DNA of 59,629 nucleotides, from positions 1-59,629 of the forward strand of contig NZ_JUPI01000007.1 in the NCBI RefSeq assembly GCF_001074805.1. Reading direction: 5' to 3'. Below the pieces are notes generated by a model that did no database searches, was not told the origin of the DNA, and saw nothing but the letters and a program-made list of their open reading frames with translations. Made by a program: the position numbers and the translations under genes. Below, in pieces: positions 9,470 to 18,248 of this stretch. Positions within the stretch are counted from its first letter, which is position 1; the number at the start of each line of letters is the position of its first letter. The DNA comes from Streptococcus parasanguinis (GTDB taxonomy: Bacteria; Bacillota; Bacilli; Lactobacillales; Streptococcaceae).

Positions 9470-10081
9470 ATGGGGAAAATCATCGAGTTCATTTTTACGA
9501 GAGTCTATGTTGCTATGCTGGTAACAGGGATTTTTTGGGTTTTGACGATCTGTGGGGGTGTTCTGCTAGGAGTAGGATCAGCCAGTGCCACTATCATGAG
9601 CCTCTATGCGGAAAATGGCATGAACTACAAAGACTATCATTGGTCACGCGCTTGGGAACTCTTCAAAGAAAATCTGGTTCCGGCCAATCAAGTCTTTTAC
9701 ACCTTCTTTGCCATTGAAGGAGTCCTCCTCTATGGCATGTACCTCATGATCCAGATTCCTCACTTAAATTTCTTCCAAATTTTGGTTCTCCTGTTTAACC
9801 TAGTTTTCCTCTTGGTTGCGCCTCTAGCTTACGCCGTTTATTTGAAATTGCAAGTGCATTTTGCTCTCTCTTATGCCAACAGTATCAAGCTCAGTTTGAT
9901 CGGAATGTTGCTGGACATTCGTCCGGTTCTCAAGCTCATCCTTGGAACAGCGCTACTTGGCGTCATTAGCTACTATATGCCAGCCCTTCTCTTTTTCGTC
10001 TTGATCGGTGTCTGGCATTTCTTTGTCAATGATATCTTTGACCCTGTTTATCAAAATATCCACGAAAAATTGGTATCCTAA
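9470..10081 (+). CDS. yesL: YesL-like DUF624 membrane protein
   Basis: This 203-residue membrane protein of the DUF624/YesL family has about five hydrophobic segments. Such proteins commonly accompany ABC importers and YesMN two-component systems for complex carbohydrates, as in the pneumococcal HK07/RR07 operon. The biochemical role is unknown; a part in sensing or importer assembly is a guess from context. It is followed two bases later by the histidine kinase gene, so the three downstream genes form one operon. Confidence 0.8.
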   Translation: MGKIIEFIFTRVYVAMLVTGIFWVLTICGGVLLGVGSASATIMSLYAENGMNYKDYHWSRAWELFKENLVPANQVFYTFFAIEGVLLYGMYLMIQIPHLNFFQILVLLFNLVFLLVAPLAYAVYLKLQVHFALSYANSIKLSLIGMLLDIRPVLKLILGTALLGVISYYMPALLFFVLIGVWHFFVNDIFDPVYQNIHEKLVS

Positions 10082-10083
10082 CG

Positions 10084-11730
10084 ATGAAAAAAATCTGGTT
10101 AAGTACGCTTTTAAAATTCTACGCCTATGTCATGGTGGTCATTTTGACCATTATGGGTCTCGTCGTAGCGGGGATCTCTTGGAAAAACCAGCAAACTGAA
10201 GCCGATCGGATCGCCCAACGGGTCTTGACTGAAGTCGTGACGGATCTCGAGACCTCTTATCAGCGGGTCACACAAGAAGGGCGTAGTCTCGTTGAAAACC
10301 CTGCAAAATTAGAAGGGGTTTATCGCTATTTTACCTTGTCACCATCGGAGTATGAGACTTGGCGATTGAATGCCCAGTTCCCTTCGTATATCCAATTGTC
10401 CCTACATAAGAATATTGACAGTCTCTATTTGAGCAATAAAAACATCGAGGGCATCGATGTCACCTTGTCGGATTACAAGACAGTATTTGTCTCTACCCGG
10501 CAATCGAAGGGGGGTAAGCAAGTTTCAGCGGACCATTACAAGGCTCCTGCGACAGCCATTCCGGTTCCTTTGACAGATCCGACAACGGGAGCCGGAGTTG
10601 GGATTGCTTATATGACTTTGGACCAGGAAATTTTGACGGCAACGATTGACAATGCGAGAGGAGATCTACCGGTTGCTGTGCGGATCTTCACGCCCTTTGG
10701 GAAAGAAATGTACCATGAAGGGGATAAGGGTCAATCAAAAGATGTTAAATGGCAAACCCGTAGCACGATCTATGGCTACAAGGTGGATGTGGCTGTTTCT
10801 GAAAGTTATCTGGTCAAAAAGGGTCTAGCTAACCTGACCACTTTTCTCTCCATTGCTTTCTTGATTTTCTTGATCCTGTACTTGTTATTAGGTCAGATTT
10901 TCAAAAATTACCGGCGCCAAGTCCTCGATTTGGTCGATACCATGAATCTGATCAGCCAAGGCGATAGTGAACGACGGATTGATACCTCGACCAAGGACCA
11001 AGAACTGCTGGTTATTGGTAATATGATCAATACCATGTTAGACAATATGGATAAGAACATTCGAGATATCTACCAGCTGCAGCTCAGCCAAAAAGATGCC
11101 AATATGCGGGCCCTACAAGCCCAGATCAATCCCCATTTCATGTACAATACACTGGAATTTATCCGGATGTATGCCGTCATGCAAGAGCAGGATGAATTGG
11201 GTGATATTATCTATGAGTTTAGTAGTCTTTTGCGCAATAATATCTCAGATGAGCGAGTGACGACGGTTGAAAATGAGCTCGAATTTTGTCGCAAATACAG
11301 CTACCTCTGCATGGTACGTTATCCCAAATCGATTGCCTATGGCTTTAAGATCGATCCAGGTTTGGAAAAAATGAAGATTCCAAAATTCACCATCCAGCCT
11401 TTGGTCGAGAACTATTTTGCGCATGGAGTGGACCATAAACGCAAGGACAATGTGATCAGTGTCAAGGTCTTGCAAGGAGAAGGGCAGGTCATCATCTTGA
11501 TCACTGATAATGGGCGCGGGATGAAAGAAGAACAGCTAGAAAGCATTCAAGAGATGCTAGCCAATCGCAATCCACGCTCAGAAATCGAAGAAAAGAGTGG
11601 TCGGCAGTCCATCGGAATTGTCAATGTTCATGAACGCCTGCTGCTCTATTTTGGAGATCGCTACCATATCCAAGTCTTCTCCCAACCTCACCATGGAGTG
11701 ACCTATACTATTACCATTCAAGATGAATAA
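10084..11730 (+). CDS. yesM: YesM-type sensor histidine kinase (HK07-like)
   Basis: This 548-residue membrane sensor kinase has an N-terminal membrane helix at about residues 12-34, then an extracellular sensing region. A second helix lies near 255-280, followed by a HAMP linker. The His_kinase domain carries the phospho-acceptor motif INPHFMYNTLE, and the ATPase domain has an N-box (PLVENYFAHG) and a G-box (DNGRGM). The type is the LytS/YesM family that pairs with AraC-type regulators. The pneumococcal relative (HK07) controls N-glycan uptake genes. Its last codons overlap the region just before the regulator gene. Confidence 0.92.
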   Translation: MKKIWLSTLLKFYAYVMVVILTIMGLVVAGISWKNQQTEADRIAQRVLTEVVTDLETSYQRVTQEGRSLVENPAKLEGVYRYFTLSPSEYETWRLNAQFPSYIQLSLHKNIDSLYLSNKNIEGIDVTLSDYKTVFVSTRQSKGGKQVSADHYKAPATAIPVPLTDPTTGAGVGIAYMTLDQEILTATIDNARGDLPVAVRIFTPFGKEMYHEGDKGQSKDVKWQTRSTIYGYKVDVAVSESYLVKKGLANLTTFLSIAFLIFLILYLLLGQIFKNYRRQVLDLVDTMNLISQGDSERRIDTSTKDQELLVIGNMINTMLDNMDKNIRDIYQLQLSQKDANMRALQAQINPHFMYNTLEFIRMYAVMQEQDELGDIIYEFSSLLRNNISDERVTTVENELEFCRKYSYLCMVRYPKSIAYGFKIDPGLEKMKIPKFTIQPLVENYFAHGVDHKRKDNVISVKVLQGEGQVIILITDNGRGMKEEQLESIQEMLANRNPRSEIEEKSGRQSIGIVNVHERLLLYFGDRYHIQVFSQPHHGVTYTITIQDE

Positions 11731-11740
11731 AGGAGAAAGA

Positions 11741-13045
11741 ATGTACAAAGTCTTATTAGTAGACGATGAGTATATGATTACAGAAGGGTTAAAAAAATTA
11801 ATCCCCTTTGACCACTGGAATATGGAAGTGGTCGCAACTGCAGAAGATGCAGACCAGGCCCTTGATTATGTGCGAGAGTATCCGGTAGATGTGGTGATCA
11901 CGGATGTCAATATGCCTGGGAAAACTGGACTTCAGATGATTGCTGAGATGAAGGATTTGATCCCAGATGCTGCTTTTATCATTATGTCAGGTTATCAGGA
12001 TTTTGAATACGTCAAGACAGCCCTCAATTTGCGCGTGGCAGACTACCTGCTCAAACCTGTCAATAAGGTGGAGATGGGCAATATCCTAGAAAAAATTCAG
12101 CATAAAATCCAGCAACCAAGCCAAGAGTTGGCCGACCGTTTGATTCACGATGATATCTCTGAGGAAGAGTTTTGTCGCTATATCGCAGGTCGGAACTCAT
12201 TGTGGATTGGAGTCGCTAAGGAGAAAAAAGGCTTTATCAGCTCGTCTTATCAAGTTCTTGGGCAAAATCTTCAACTCTTTATCTCGGATCAGGAAGAAGA
12301 AGCCATGATTGAGAAGGCCTTTGAACCTCCGTATAAGGAGCACTTTCATCAATTTAAGGATCTAGTGGAGCGGAGCCTCTTTTATGGGGCGACCCCTCTC
12401 AATCAAGATGAAGAAGTCTTCCATTACTACGAGCCGGCCTATCGGGTGATCATGCAAGGAAATATCCAACAGATCTTAGAAGAACTGGACTGGTTAGAAA
12501 AAATGATCCTTGAGAAGACCCCTAAGGTCTCACTGACCAAGCAGCTCTTTATCCAATTTTTGATGGATGTCTTTCATTTGTTTGAATACCTGCAAGGTGA
12601 TAATTTAGCTGATGTAGTCAAGAAAGTCCAAGAAACTGCCACTTTTAGCGAGATGATTGGCTTTATCCAGGAAGAGTTGTCCCGTTTCTTATCCCACTAT
12701 CGGATGAATGAAAATGTAGCGAGTGTCCTCCAAGTGATTAGCCGTGATTACCAAAAAGAGCTGTCACTCAAGGATATCAGTCAGGGTCTCTTTATTAATC
12801 CAGTCTATTTGGGCCAATTGATTAAACGAGAAACCAATGCGACTTTCGCAGAACTCCTCAATAAACAGCGGATCAAGGCTGCCCAGCAGCTCCTCTTATC
12901 GACCAATGACAGTATTGAAGATATCTGCTACAAGGTCGGTTACAGTAATGTTGGCTATTTCTACAAGGTTTTCCGCAAACTCTGTGGCAAATCGCCTAAA
13001 ACCTATCGCTTACAAGTCATGACAGAGCATACAGAAGATGAGTAA
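11741..13045 (+). CDS. yesN: YesN-type response regulator, AraC family (RR07-like)
   Basis: This 434-residue regulator has a receiver domain at residues 1-120, with phospho-acceptor Asp in VITDVNMPG and a conserved lysine in LLKPVNK. A middle region of unknown fold follows, and a C-terminal AraC helix-turn-helix pair (starting near residue 335) ends the protein. It should activate the neighbouring importer when phosphorylated by the YesM-type kinase. An ATG at 11723 overlaps the kinase stop codon, but the ATG at 11741 has AGGAG at 11731-11735 and gives the usual N-terminus MYKVLLVDDE, so it was preferred. Confidence 0.92.
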   Translation: MYKVLLVDDEYMITEGLKKLIPFDHWNMEVVATAEDADQALDYVREYPVDVVITDVNMPGKTGLQMIAEMKDLIPDAAFIIMSGYQDFEYVKTALNLRVADYLLKPVNKVEMGNILEKIQHKIQQPSQELADRLIHDDISEEEFCRYIAGRNSLWIGVAKEKKGFISSSYQVLGQNLQLFISDQEEEAMIEKAFEPPYKEHFHQFKDLVERSLFYGATPLNQDEEVFHYYEPAYRVIMQGNIQQILEELDWLEKMILEKTPKVSLTKQLFIQFLMDVFHLFEYLQGDNLADVVKKVQETATFSEMIGFIQEELSRFLSHYRMNENVASVLQVISRDYQKELSLKDISQGLFINPVYLGQLIKRETNATFAELLNKQRIKAAQQLLLSTNDSIEDICYKVGYSNVGYFYKVFRKLCGKSPKTYRLQVMTEHTEDE

Positions 13046-13075
13046 AAGGCTGAGACAAATCGTCTCAGCCTTTTT
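13044..13075. terminator. Terminator between yesN and rlmA
   Basis: AAAAGGCTGAGAC at 13044-13056 pairs with GTCTCAGCCTTTT at 13062-13074. A-tract and T-tract flanks let it serve both the plus-strand regulator gene and the minus-strand rlmA gene. Confidence 0.9.
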
Positions 13076-13085
13076 ACTTTGTATT

Positions 13086-13940
13086 TTAAGTCCTTTGTAT
13101 CTTGATTTTCCCAACCAATATTTGGGCCTCAATGGTGATTTCTGTGAGTTGGGTCCAGTCGATTTTTTTGGGATCAACGTGAAATAGAAGGGGGGTCATG
13201 GCGAGGAGCGCCTGGCGTTCTTCGGGAGTTAAACTCTTGGTAAGGCTGACTGTTTCGGATGAGAGGATCTGGCAGTGGTCTTCAAAGTGCTCCAAAATTT
13301 CCTGGTTGGAGTAAGATTGCTTGGTCAATTGATCTTGGGCCAACTGACGAATTTCTTTTAGATGAGAAGAGGTTGGGACGACCTTAATAATCACCCCTTC
13401 AGCCTTTAAGACTCGCTCAAATTCAGCGTAATTAGCCGGGGAGAAGATGTCCAAAATGACCTCCATACTCTTGGGTTGAATGGGTAAATGGGCCAAGTCT
13501 CCTACAAACCAATTGACCTTCCAGCTAGCGTCACTCTTGGCAGCTAGTTGCACAGATTCCTTGGAAAGATCAAATGCATAGAAAGTAGCCTTGGGATAGG
13601 CTTCTTGTAGTTTTCGGGAGTAATAACCTTCTCCGCAACCGATATCTAGAATTCTGGCATCACTGGTCGGAATTTTTTGTCCAATCGCTGTTAGAATCGG
13701 CTCATAAAACCCTGCTTCTAAGATCAGCTGGCGATTCTGGAAATTTTCTTTGTCATAGTCCTTTGATTGCTTGATCTGGGGAGCTAGGTTGATATAGCCA
13801 TATTTCGCCAAATCAAAAGAATGGGCCTTGGGACATTTAAAACTAGTACCCACAAGTTCTAGGTCCAATTGACAGATGGGACAGGCAAAGGCAGTGGCTG
13901 TTTGAAATCGTTGTAATTTTGGTTTGATCGGTGTATTCAT
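13086..13940 (-). CDS. rlmA: 23S rRNA guanine-N1 methyltransferase RlmA(II)
   Basis: This 284-residue S-adenosylmethionine-dependent methyltransferase has an N-terminal zinc site (Cys20, Cys23, Cys36, His40) of the RlmA/TlrB family. The SAM-binding motif ILDIGCGEGYYS follows near residue 96. In Gram-positive bacteria this family makes m1G748 in helix 35 of 23S rRNA, a change that affects binding of tylosin and telithromycin. The start codon has no ribosome-binding site, and the promoter places transcription at the A of the ATG, so the mRNA looks leaderless. Confidence 0.88.
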   Translation of the reverse strand: MNTPIKPKLQRFQTATAFACPICQLDLELVGTSFKCPKAHSFDLAKYGYINLAPQIKQSKDYDKENFQNRQLILEAGFYEPILTAIGQKIPTSDARILDIGCGEGYYSRKLQEAYPKATFYAFDLSKESVQLAAKSDASWKVNWFVGDLAHLPIQPKSMEVILDIFSPANYAEFERVLKAEGVIIKVVPTSSHLKEIRQLAQDQLTKQSYSNQEILEHFEDHCQILSSETVSLTKSLTPEERQALLAMTPLLFHVDPKKIDWTQLTEITIEAQILVGKIKIQRT

Positions 13941-13946
13941 ATTAGT

Positions 13947-13975
13947 AGTGTAACAAAAGAGCCTCTAGATAGCAA
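13947..13975 (-). promoter_or_regulatory. Promoter of rlmA, leaderless arrangement
   Basis: On the minus strand a -35 TTGCTA (13970-13975) and a -10 TACACT (13947-13952) are 17 bases apart. Only six bases separate the -10 box from the ATG, so the predicted transcription start is the first base of the start codon. Confidence 0.65.
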
Positions 13976-14124
13976 CTGCTGCTTTAATAGAGCTCCAATT
14001 GATTGAGAAATATGATTATGAGTCTCTGCCTCTTCATACAGAATAGGAGCTGACAGAAAAAGGGAAATCACTGATGCCGATTTTAAAGGACTTGAATCAA
14101 TGGGGAAAAGAATGGTTGCATTAA
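13972..14124 (+). pseudogene. Remnant of an HxlR-type transcription regulator
   Basis: One plus-strand frame encodes the tail of an HxlR-family winged-helix regulator: a segment like LIEKYDYESLPLHTE, then ELTEKGKSLMPILKDL, then a final QWGKEW. A TAG stop at 14044-14046 falls where the family usually has a tyrosine, so a single base change could have produced it. No start codon or intact N-terminal half is present. The fragment is followed by a terminator at 14194-14216. The call rests on recognised family wording of the C-terminus; length and frame were checked by hand. Confidence 0.55.
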
Positions 14125-14193
14125 ATTTTCTTCTTCTTTTTGTCACTTTCATCTTGCCACTTAGGTTCTCATTTTGACCGCTTATCCCAAAAG

Positions 14194-14216
14194 GCCGTTT
14201 TTTAAACGGCTTTTTT
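14194..14216 (+). terminator. Intrinsic terminator before the ABC exporter genes
   Basis: GCCGTTT at 14194-14200 pairs with AAACGGC at 14204-14210, followed by six T residues. It probably belonged to the decayed regulator gene upstream. No other gene is seen between 13941 and 14249. Confidence 0.8.
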
Positions 14217-14249
14217 GCTAGACTGATACTGTCAAAAAGGAGAGAGAAC

Positions 14250-15116
14250 ATGATATTACAAGCTAAAAACATCAGTAAACGGTATGGAAATCATCTAGTG
14301 GTTGATCATATTCACCTACAGTTTGAAAAGGGAACGTTTAATGCGATTCTAGGACCAAATGGGGCGGGGAAATCAACGACGATTTCTATGTTGATCGGTT
14401 TGAAACAACCAACGCAAGGCGAAATAATCTATGAACCCGGTACTAAAATTGGTGTGGTCTTCCAAACCAGTGTTTTAGATGAGATGCTGACGGTTAGGGA
14501 AAATCTGACCATTCGTGCCAGACAGTACAAAGGCCTAAAACCAAATCGTGTGTCTGATCTTATTGATCGACTAGGCCTATCAGCTTTCCAAAAGCAGAAA
14601 TATGGGACGCTTTCAGGCGGCCAAAAGCGTCGGGTTGACATTGCGCGTGCTCTACTGCACGGTCCGGATCTTCTGTTCTTAGATGAGCCAACGACAGGTT
14701 TAGACATTCAAACCCGGAAGTCTATTTGGGATTTGCTCTATCAATTGCAGAGAGAAGAGGGAATGACCGTTGTATTGACCACGCATTATCTTGACGAAGC
14801 AGATGAAGCTGATCAAATTTATATTGTAGACCATGGGAAAGTGATTGCTCAAGGATCGGCACTAGATATTAAGAGCCAGTATGCAAAAAATATCTTGAAG
14901 ATTCGCTTCAAGGAGAGACAGCAGATAGAAAGTCTCAAAGTTTCGGGAATGTCAGTAGAGCAACAAGGTCAATTGGAGTATGTTCTTCAACCCGAGAGTG
15001 AAAGGGAAGCCATTGATTACCTGGTACAAGTTAGAGATAAATTAGCCCATTTTGAATTTCGTCCAGGGACCATGGATGATGCCTTTATTGCACTAACAGG
15101 AAGGGAGGTTCGCTAA
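14250..15116 (+). CDS. ABC exporter ATP-binding protein
   Basis: This 288-residue ATPase has a Walker A motif GPNGAGKST at residues 35-43, a signature LSGGQKRRVDIARAL, and a Walker B motif LLFLDEPTTGLD with a following H-loop TTHYLDEADE. The type is the multidrug/antibiotic (DrrA-like) class that pairs with ABC-2 permeases. The stop codon overlaps the start of the permease gene. GGAGAGAG lies just upstream of the ATG. The substrate cannot be read from the sequence. Confidence 0.9.
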   Translation: MILQAKNISKRYGNHLVVDHIHLQFEKGTFNAILGPNGAGKSTTISMLIGLKQPTQGEIIYEPGTKIGVVFQTSVLDEMLTVRENLTIRARQYKGLKPNRVSDLIDRLGLSAFQKQKYGTLSGGQKRRVDIARALLHGPDLLFLDEPTTGLDIQTRKSIWDLLYQLQREEGMTVVLTTHYLDEADEADQIYIVDHGKVIAQGSALDIKSQYAKNILKIRFKERQQIESLKVSGMSVEQQGQLEYVLQPESEREAIDYLVQVRDKLAHFEFRPGTMDDAFIALTGREVR

Positions 15117-15958
15117 TGCTAGCCTTACTAAAGCGAAATTTTTTATTGTATTTTAGGAATCGTTCAGGTGTTTTCTTCTCCTTGTTGGGAGCCTTGATTT
15201 CCTTTATTCTCTATATTATTTTTCTTCAAAAAAATCTAACAGATGCCTGGGCTCAGCTTCCCAATAGTGCTCCTGTGTTAAATAATTGGTTAATGAGTGG
15301 GACGCTGGCTGTGACAGGGATTACGACAAGTCTGGCTGCCCTGACTCAGTTAGTAAAGGACCGTGAACATCAAGTAGATCAGGATCTTTATTTATCGGAT
15401 CAAGGAAAGTGGCGGTTAGCATTTTCGTATCTAACGAGTGCAATCATCATTTCTTTTTCCATGCAGATCCTTATGTATGTGCTGATGTGTGGCTATTTTA
15501 GAGAAGTTCCAACCTTATCTCTATTACCTGAAGTGCTCCTCATTATGCTACTTAGTAGCCTACTTTCTAGCTTAGTGAATGCCATTTTTGTTTATTTTTT
15601 CCAATCAGTAGACAGTCTTGGGAAGTTTTCGACCATAGTGGGTACAGCTTCTGGTTTTTTGGTAGGGACTTATGTACCTTTGGGCGTTCTACCTAATTTT
15701 GCTCAACTACTAATGAAATGTACCCCAGCAACTTATATTGCTGCACTTTATCGACAAGTCCTCATGAAAGAAGCATTAAGTGAGACCTTTAAAGGTCAAG
15801 ATAATCTTCTTCAAGAGTTTCAAGAAAAAATGGGTGTTCAGCTCAAATGGCAAACTTTATTGACAAAGGAACAAACATACCTTATAGTGTTAGGAGGTAT
15901 TCTTCTAGCTTTGGGGATTTGGATTTCCTTGGCAAAAAGATCGAGTAAAAGAAAGTAA
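15116..15958 (+). CDS. ABC-2 type exporter permease
   Basis: This 280-residue membrane protein has about six hydrophobic helices of the ABC-2 family and is the partner of the preceding ATPase. The two genes overlap by one base (AATGC arrangement), which indicates coupled translation. It is followed directly by a LytTR regulator, and such pairs often export peptides or toxic small molecules. That use is inferred only from family and context. Confidence 0.85.
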   Translation: MLALLKRNFLLYFRNRSGVFFSLLGALISFILYIIFLQKNLTDAWAQLPNSAPVLNNWLMSGTLAVTGITTSLAALTQLVKDREHQVDQDLYLSDQGKWRLAFSYLTSAIIISFSMQILMYVLMCGYFREVPTLSLLPEVLLIMLLSSLLSSLVNAIFVYFFQSVDSLGKFSTIVGTASGFLVGTYVPLGVLPNFAQLLMKCTPATYIAALYRQVLMKEALSETFKGQDNLLQEFQEKMGVQLKWQTLLTKEQTYLIVLGGILLALGIWISLAKRSSKRK

Positions 15959-15976
15959 GTGAGAATTGGAGTAGGA

Positions 15977-16432
15977 ATGAAGATTCGTTTTGAGGAAAAA
16001 CAAGATATCCCAGAAAACGACCCCTGTGTGGTCATTCAAGCCAAGCAATTATCTGATCAAGCACGAGAGGTGATGGAGTATCTCGAACAATTTTCGACAG
16101 TGAATCAAGTAGTGATCCCTATCAAAACAGATGATCATTTGATCATGGTGAAAATTGATGACATTATTCTAGCCGAGATTGATAAGAATCAGCTAACCAT
16201 TTATACGACAGACAAAACGTTCACCATCAGAGATACTTTGATAAATTTTCAACATCGGATTAATCGTCGTAATTTTTTACAGATATCACGCCACGCGGTG
16301 ATGAATATCGACCATTTAGAATCGCTATCGGATAGTTTTTCAGGCAATATGATGGCTAAACTGACACGTGGAGTAAAATCAAGTGTCAGTCGGAAATATG
16401 TCAAATCCTTGATGGATTATTTAGGGGTATAG
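15977..16432 (+). CDS. LytTR-family DNA-binding regulator
   Basis: This 151-residue protein has a C-terminal LytTR domain at about residues 50-150 (for example the segments DDIILAEIDKNQ and LQISRHAVMNIDHLES). It has no receiver domain in front, so it is a free-standing LytTR regulator. The ATG at 15977 has a GGAG motif at 15968-15971. An in-frame GTG at 15959 touching the permease stop is possible but less likely. It is paired with a downstream membrane protein, as in streptococcal LytTR regulatory systems, where the membrane partner holds the regulator inactive. It probably controls the adjacent exporter. Confidence 0.85.
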   Translation: MKIRFEEKQDIPENDPCVVIQAKQLSDQAREVMEYLEQFSTVNQVVIPIKTDDHLIMVKIDDIILAEIDKNQLTIYTTDKTFTIRDTLINFQHRINRRNFLQISRHAVMNIDHLESLSDSFSGNMMAKLTRGVKSSVSRKYVKSLMDYLGV

Positions 16433-16441
16433 GAGACAGTG

Positions 16442-16855
16442 ATGAAACGAGTTATAGCTTATTTTGTATCTGGTATGAGGACAGGATCCTTCTTTTATTT
16501 GTGTTTGGTGTTATTATCCCATGTCTATACCAACATCGTCTATCCCGCTGTAAATGTCCGCAACATCCTAGCGATCTTTTTGATGAGTGGGACAATGGGG
16601 GTCTTGACATTCATTCTTGAGGAAGAAGAGTTTTTGACCTATAGTTTGCGTGTGGCTTTGCATTTAGTTGTGACAGCTGCCATCTTAGCATTAACCTACT
16701 TGTTTTTTGGCTGGGGGACAGCCTTACGGAGCCCGATTCCTTGGTTGATCTTTCTAGCCATTTACGGCCTGATCTGGCTGTACCAGATTTGGCAACTCCA
16801 TAAAAAAACTCAACGAATCAACCAAGCTTTGTTGCATCGCAGAAAAGGGAAATAG
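16442..16855 (+). CDS. DUF3021 membrane protein, partner of the LytTR regulator
   Basis: This 137-residue protein has four predicted membrane helices and a short basic C-terminal tail, which fits DUF3021 proteins found next to LytTR regulators. By analogy with HdrM and BrsM of S. mutans it may restrain the LytTR protein. That analogy is functional, not a proven relationship. AGGAG at 16431-16435 favours the ATG at 16442 over the GTG one codon earlier. Confidence 0.78.
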   Translation: MKRVIAYFVSGMRTGSFFYLCLVLLSHVYTNIVYPAVNVRNILAIFLMSGTMGVLTFILEEEEFLTYSLRVALHLVVTAAILALTYLFFGWGTALRSPIPWLIFLAIYGLIWLYQIWQLHKKTQRINQALLHRRKGK

Positions 16856-16876
16856 TCTCAGAAAAAAGTGTATAAG

Positions 16877-16911
16877 AAAACCACGAAGTTCATACGAAAC
16901 TTCGTGGTTTT
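16877..16911. terminator. Bidirectional terminator between DUF3021 gene and tyrS
   Basis: AAAACCACGAAGTT (16877-16890) and AACTTCGTGGTTTT (16898-16911) are perfect inverted arms with A- and T-rich flanks. The hairpin serves both converging genes. Confidence 0.93.
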
Positions 16912-16917
16912 ACTTTC

Positions 16918-18174
16918 TTAATAAGTCAAAACAAAGTATTTTTTCTTACCGCGACGGATAACGGTCAATTCATTTTCTAATTTATCGCTATCGCTCAAGA
17001 CATAGTCAAGATCTTGGATGCGTTCGCCATTGACGTAGATCGCTCCATTTTGAACATCTTCGCGGGCTTGGCGTTTAGAATTCACTACACCAGCTGTAAC
17101 CAAGAGTTCAACAATGTTGAGGTTGTCTTCTGCTTGGACCTGGTAGTTTGGCACACCACGAAGGCCTTGTTTGAGTTCTTTGACAGACAAGTTCTTGATG
17201 TTTCCCGCAAAGAGTTGTTCCGTGATGTTGAGGGCTTCCTTGTAAGCTTCTTCACCGTGAACGAGGGTAACCACTTCACGCGCCAAGATCTTTTGAGCCA
17301 AACGTTCATGAGGAGCAGCCTCAAACTGCTTACGGATCTCTTCGATCTGGTCCAGTGACAAGAAAGTGAAGATCTTCAAGAAGCGCACAGCGTCGGCGTC
17401 CATCACATTCATCCAGAATTGGTACATTTCGTATGGAGATGTTTTGTCTGCATTGAGCCAGACGGCATTGCCTTCTGATTTACCGAATTTCTTACCAGTT
17501 GCATCTGTGATCAAAGGCACAGTCATAACATGACCAGTTTTATCTGCCTTACGACGCATCAACTCAGTACCAGCTGTCATGTTTCCCCATTGGTCAGATC
17601 CACCGATTTGAAGGGTGACATTGTGTTCTTGGTTGAGGACGTAGAAGTCATAGCCTTGCATGATTTGGTAGGCAAACTCCGTGTAAGAAATTCCTGTCTC
17701 AATCCGTTTTTTAACAGATTCTTTACTCATCATAGCATTGACCGTAAAGTATTTTCCGACATCACGAAGGAAGTCAATAAAGCTAATGCTTCCGAACCAA
17801 TCGTAGTTGTTGACCATTTCGGCTTTGTTGTCACCATTTTCAAAATCGAGGAAACGAGACAATTGCCCTTGAATGGAGCGAACCCATTCTTGAACAGTTT
17901 CTTTTGTTTGGAGACTACGCTCAGCATCTTTGAAGGACGGATCTCCAATGAGACCAGTCGCACCGCCAACGAGCGCGTAAGGTTTGTGGCCTGCTAGTTG
18001 AAGGCGACGGCTCGTTAAGATGGCAACCAAGTGACCAAGGTGAAGGCTGTCAGCAGTTGGATCATAACCAGTATAATAAGAAACCTGACCTTCTTCCAGT
18101 GCTTTGCGCAAGGCTTCTTCATCCGTCGTTTGAAATACCAAACCACGCTCTTTTAGCTCATCAAAAATGTGCAT
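16918..18174 (-). CDS. tyrS: Tyrosyl-tRNA synthetase
   Basis: This 418-residue class I aminoacyl-tRNA synthetase charges tRNA-Tyr. The HIGH-type motif appears as LHLGHL and the KMSKS-type loop as KFGKSEG. An S4-like RNA-binding domain closes the protein. The start at 18174 (N-terminus [11 protein letters not shown]) follows a GGAG ribosome-binding site and gives the normal streptococcal length. A more upstream in-frame ATG would begin in the leader. The leader from the predicted promoter is under 45 bases, so there is no room for a T-box. Confidence 0.96.
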   Translation of the reverse strand: MHIFDELKERGLVFQTTDEEALRKALEEGQVSYYTGYDPTADSLHLGHLVAILTSRRLQLAGHKPYALVGGATGLIGDPSFKDAERSLQTKETVQEWVRSIQGQLSRFLDFENGDNKAEMVNNYDWFGSISFIDFLRDVGKYFTVNAMMSKESVKKRIETGISYTEFAYQIMQGYDFYVLNQEHNVTLQIGGSDQWGNMTAGTELMRRKADKTGHVMTVPLITDATGKKFGKSEGNAVWLNADKTSPYEMYQFWMNVMDADAVRFLKIFTFLSLDQIEEIRKQFEAAPHERLAQKILAREVVTLVHGEEAYKEALNITEQLFAGNIKNLSVKELKQGLRGVPNYQVQAEDNLNIVELLVTAGVVNSKRQAREDVQNGAIYVNGERIQDLDYVLSDSDKLENELTVIRRGKKKYFVLTY

Positions 18175-18210
18175 GTGTCTTTTCTCCTTTATAAGTTTTA
18201 TCATTTCTCT

Positions 18211-18238
18211 ATTCTACCATAAACCACGGAAATGGCAA
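18211..18238 (-). promoter_or_regulatory. tyrS promoter
   Basis: On the minus strand a -35 TTGCCA (18233-18238) and a -10 TAGAAT (18211-18216) are 16 bases apart, with a TG just before the -10. The -35 lies inside a perfect inverted repeat. Confidence 0.72.
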
Positions 18239-18248
18239 TGCTTTCCGT
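18226..18248. promoter_or_regulatory. Inverted repeat overlapping the tyrS -35 box
   Basis: ACGGAAA at 18226-18232 and TTTCCGT at 18242-18248 are perfect seven-base arms separated by nine bases. They surround the tyrS -35 element, as an operator would. The regulator is unknown. Confidence 0.45.

Noticed and set aside
13937..14272. Minus-strand open frame of 111 codons between rlmA and the ABC genes
   Set aside because: It runs through the rlmA promoter, the terminator and the HxlR remnant, which explain the region better; the protein has no recognisable features.
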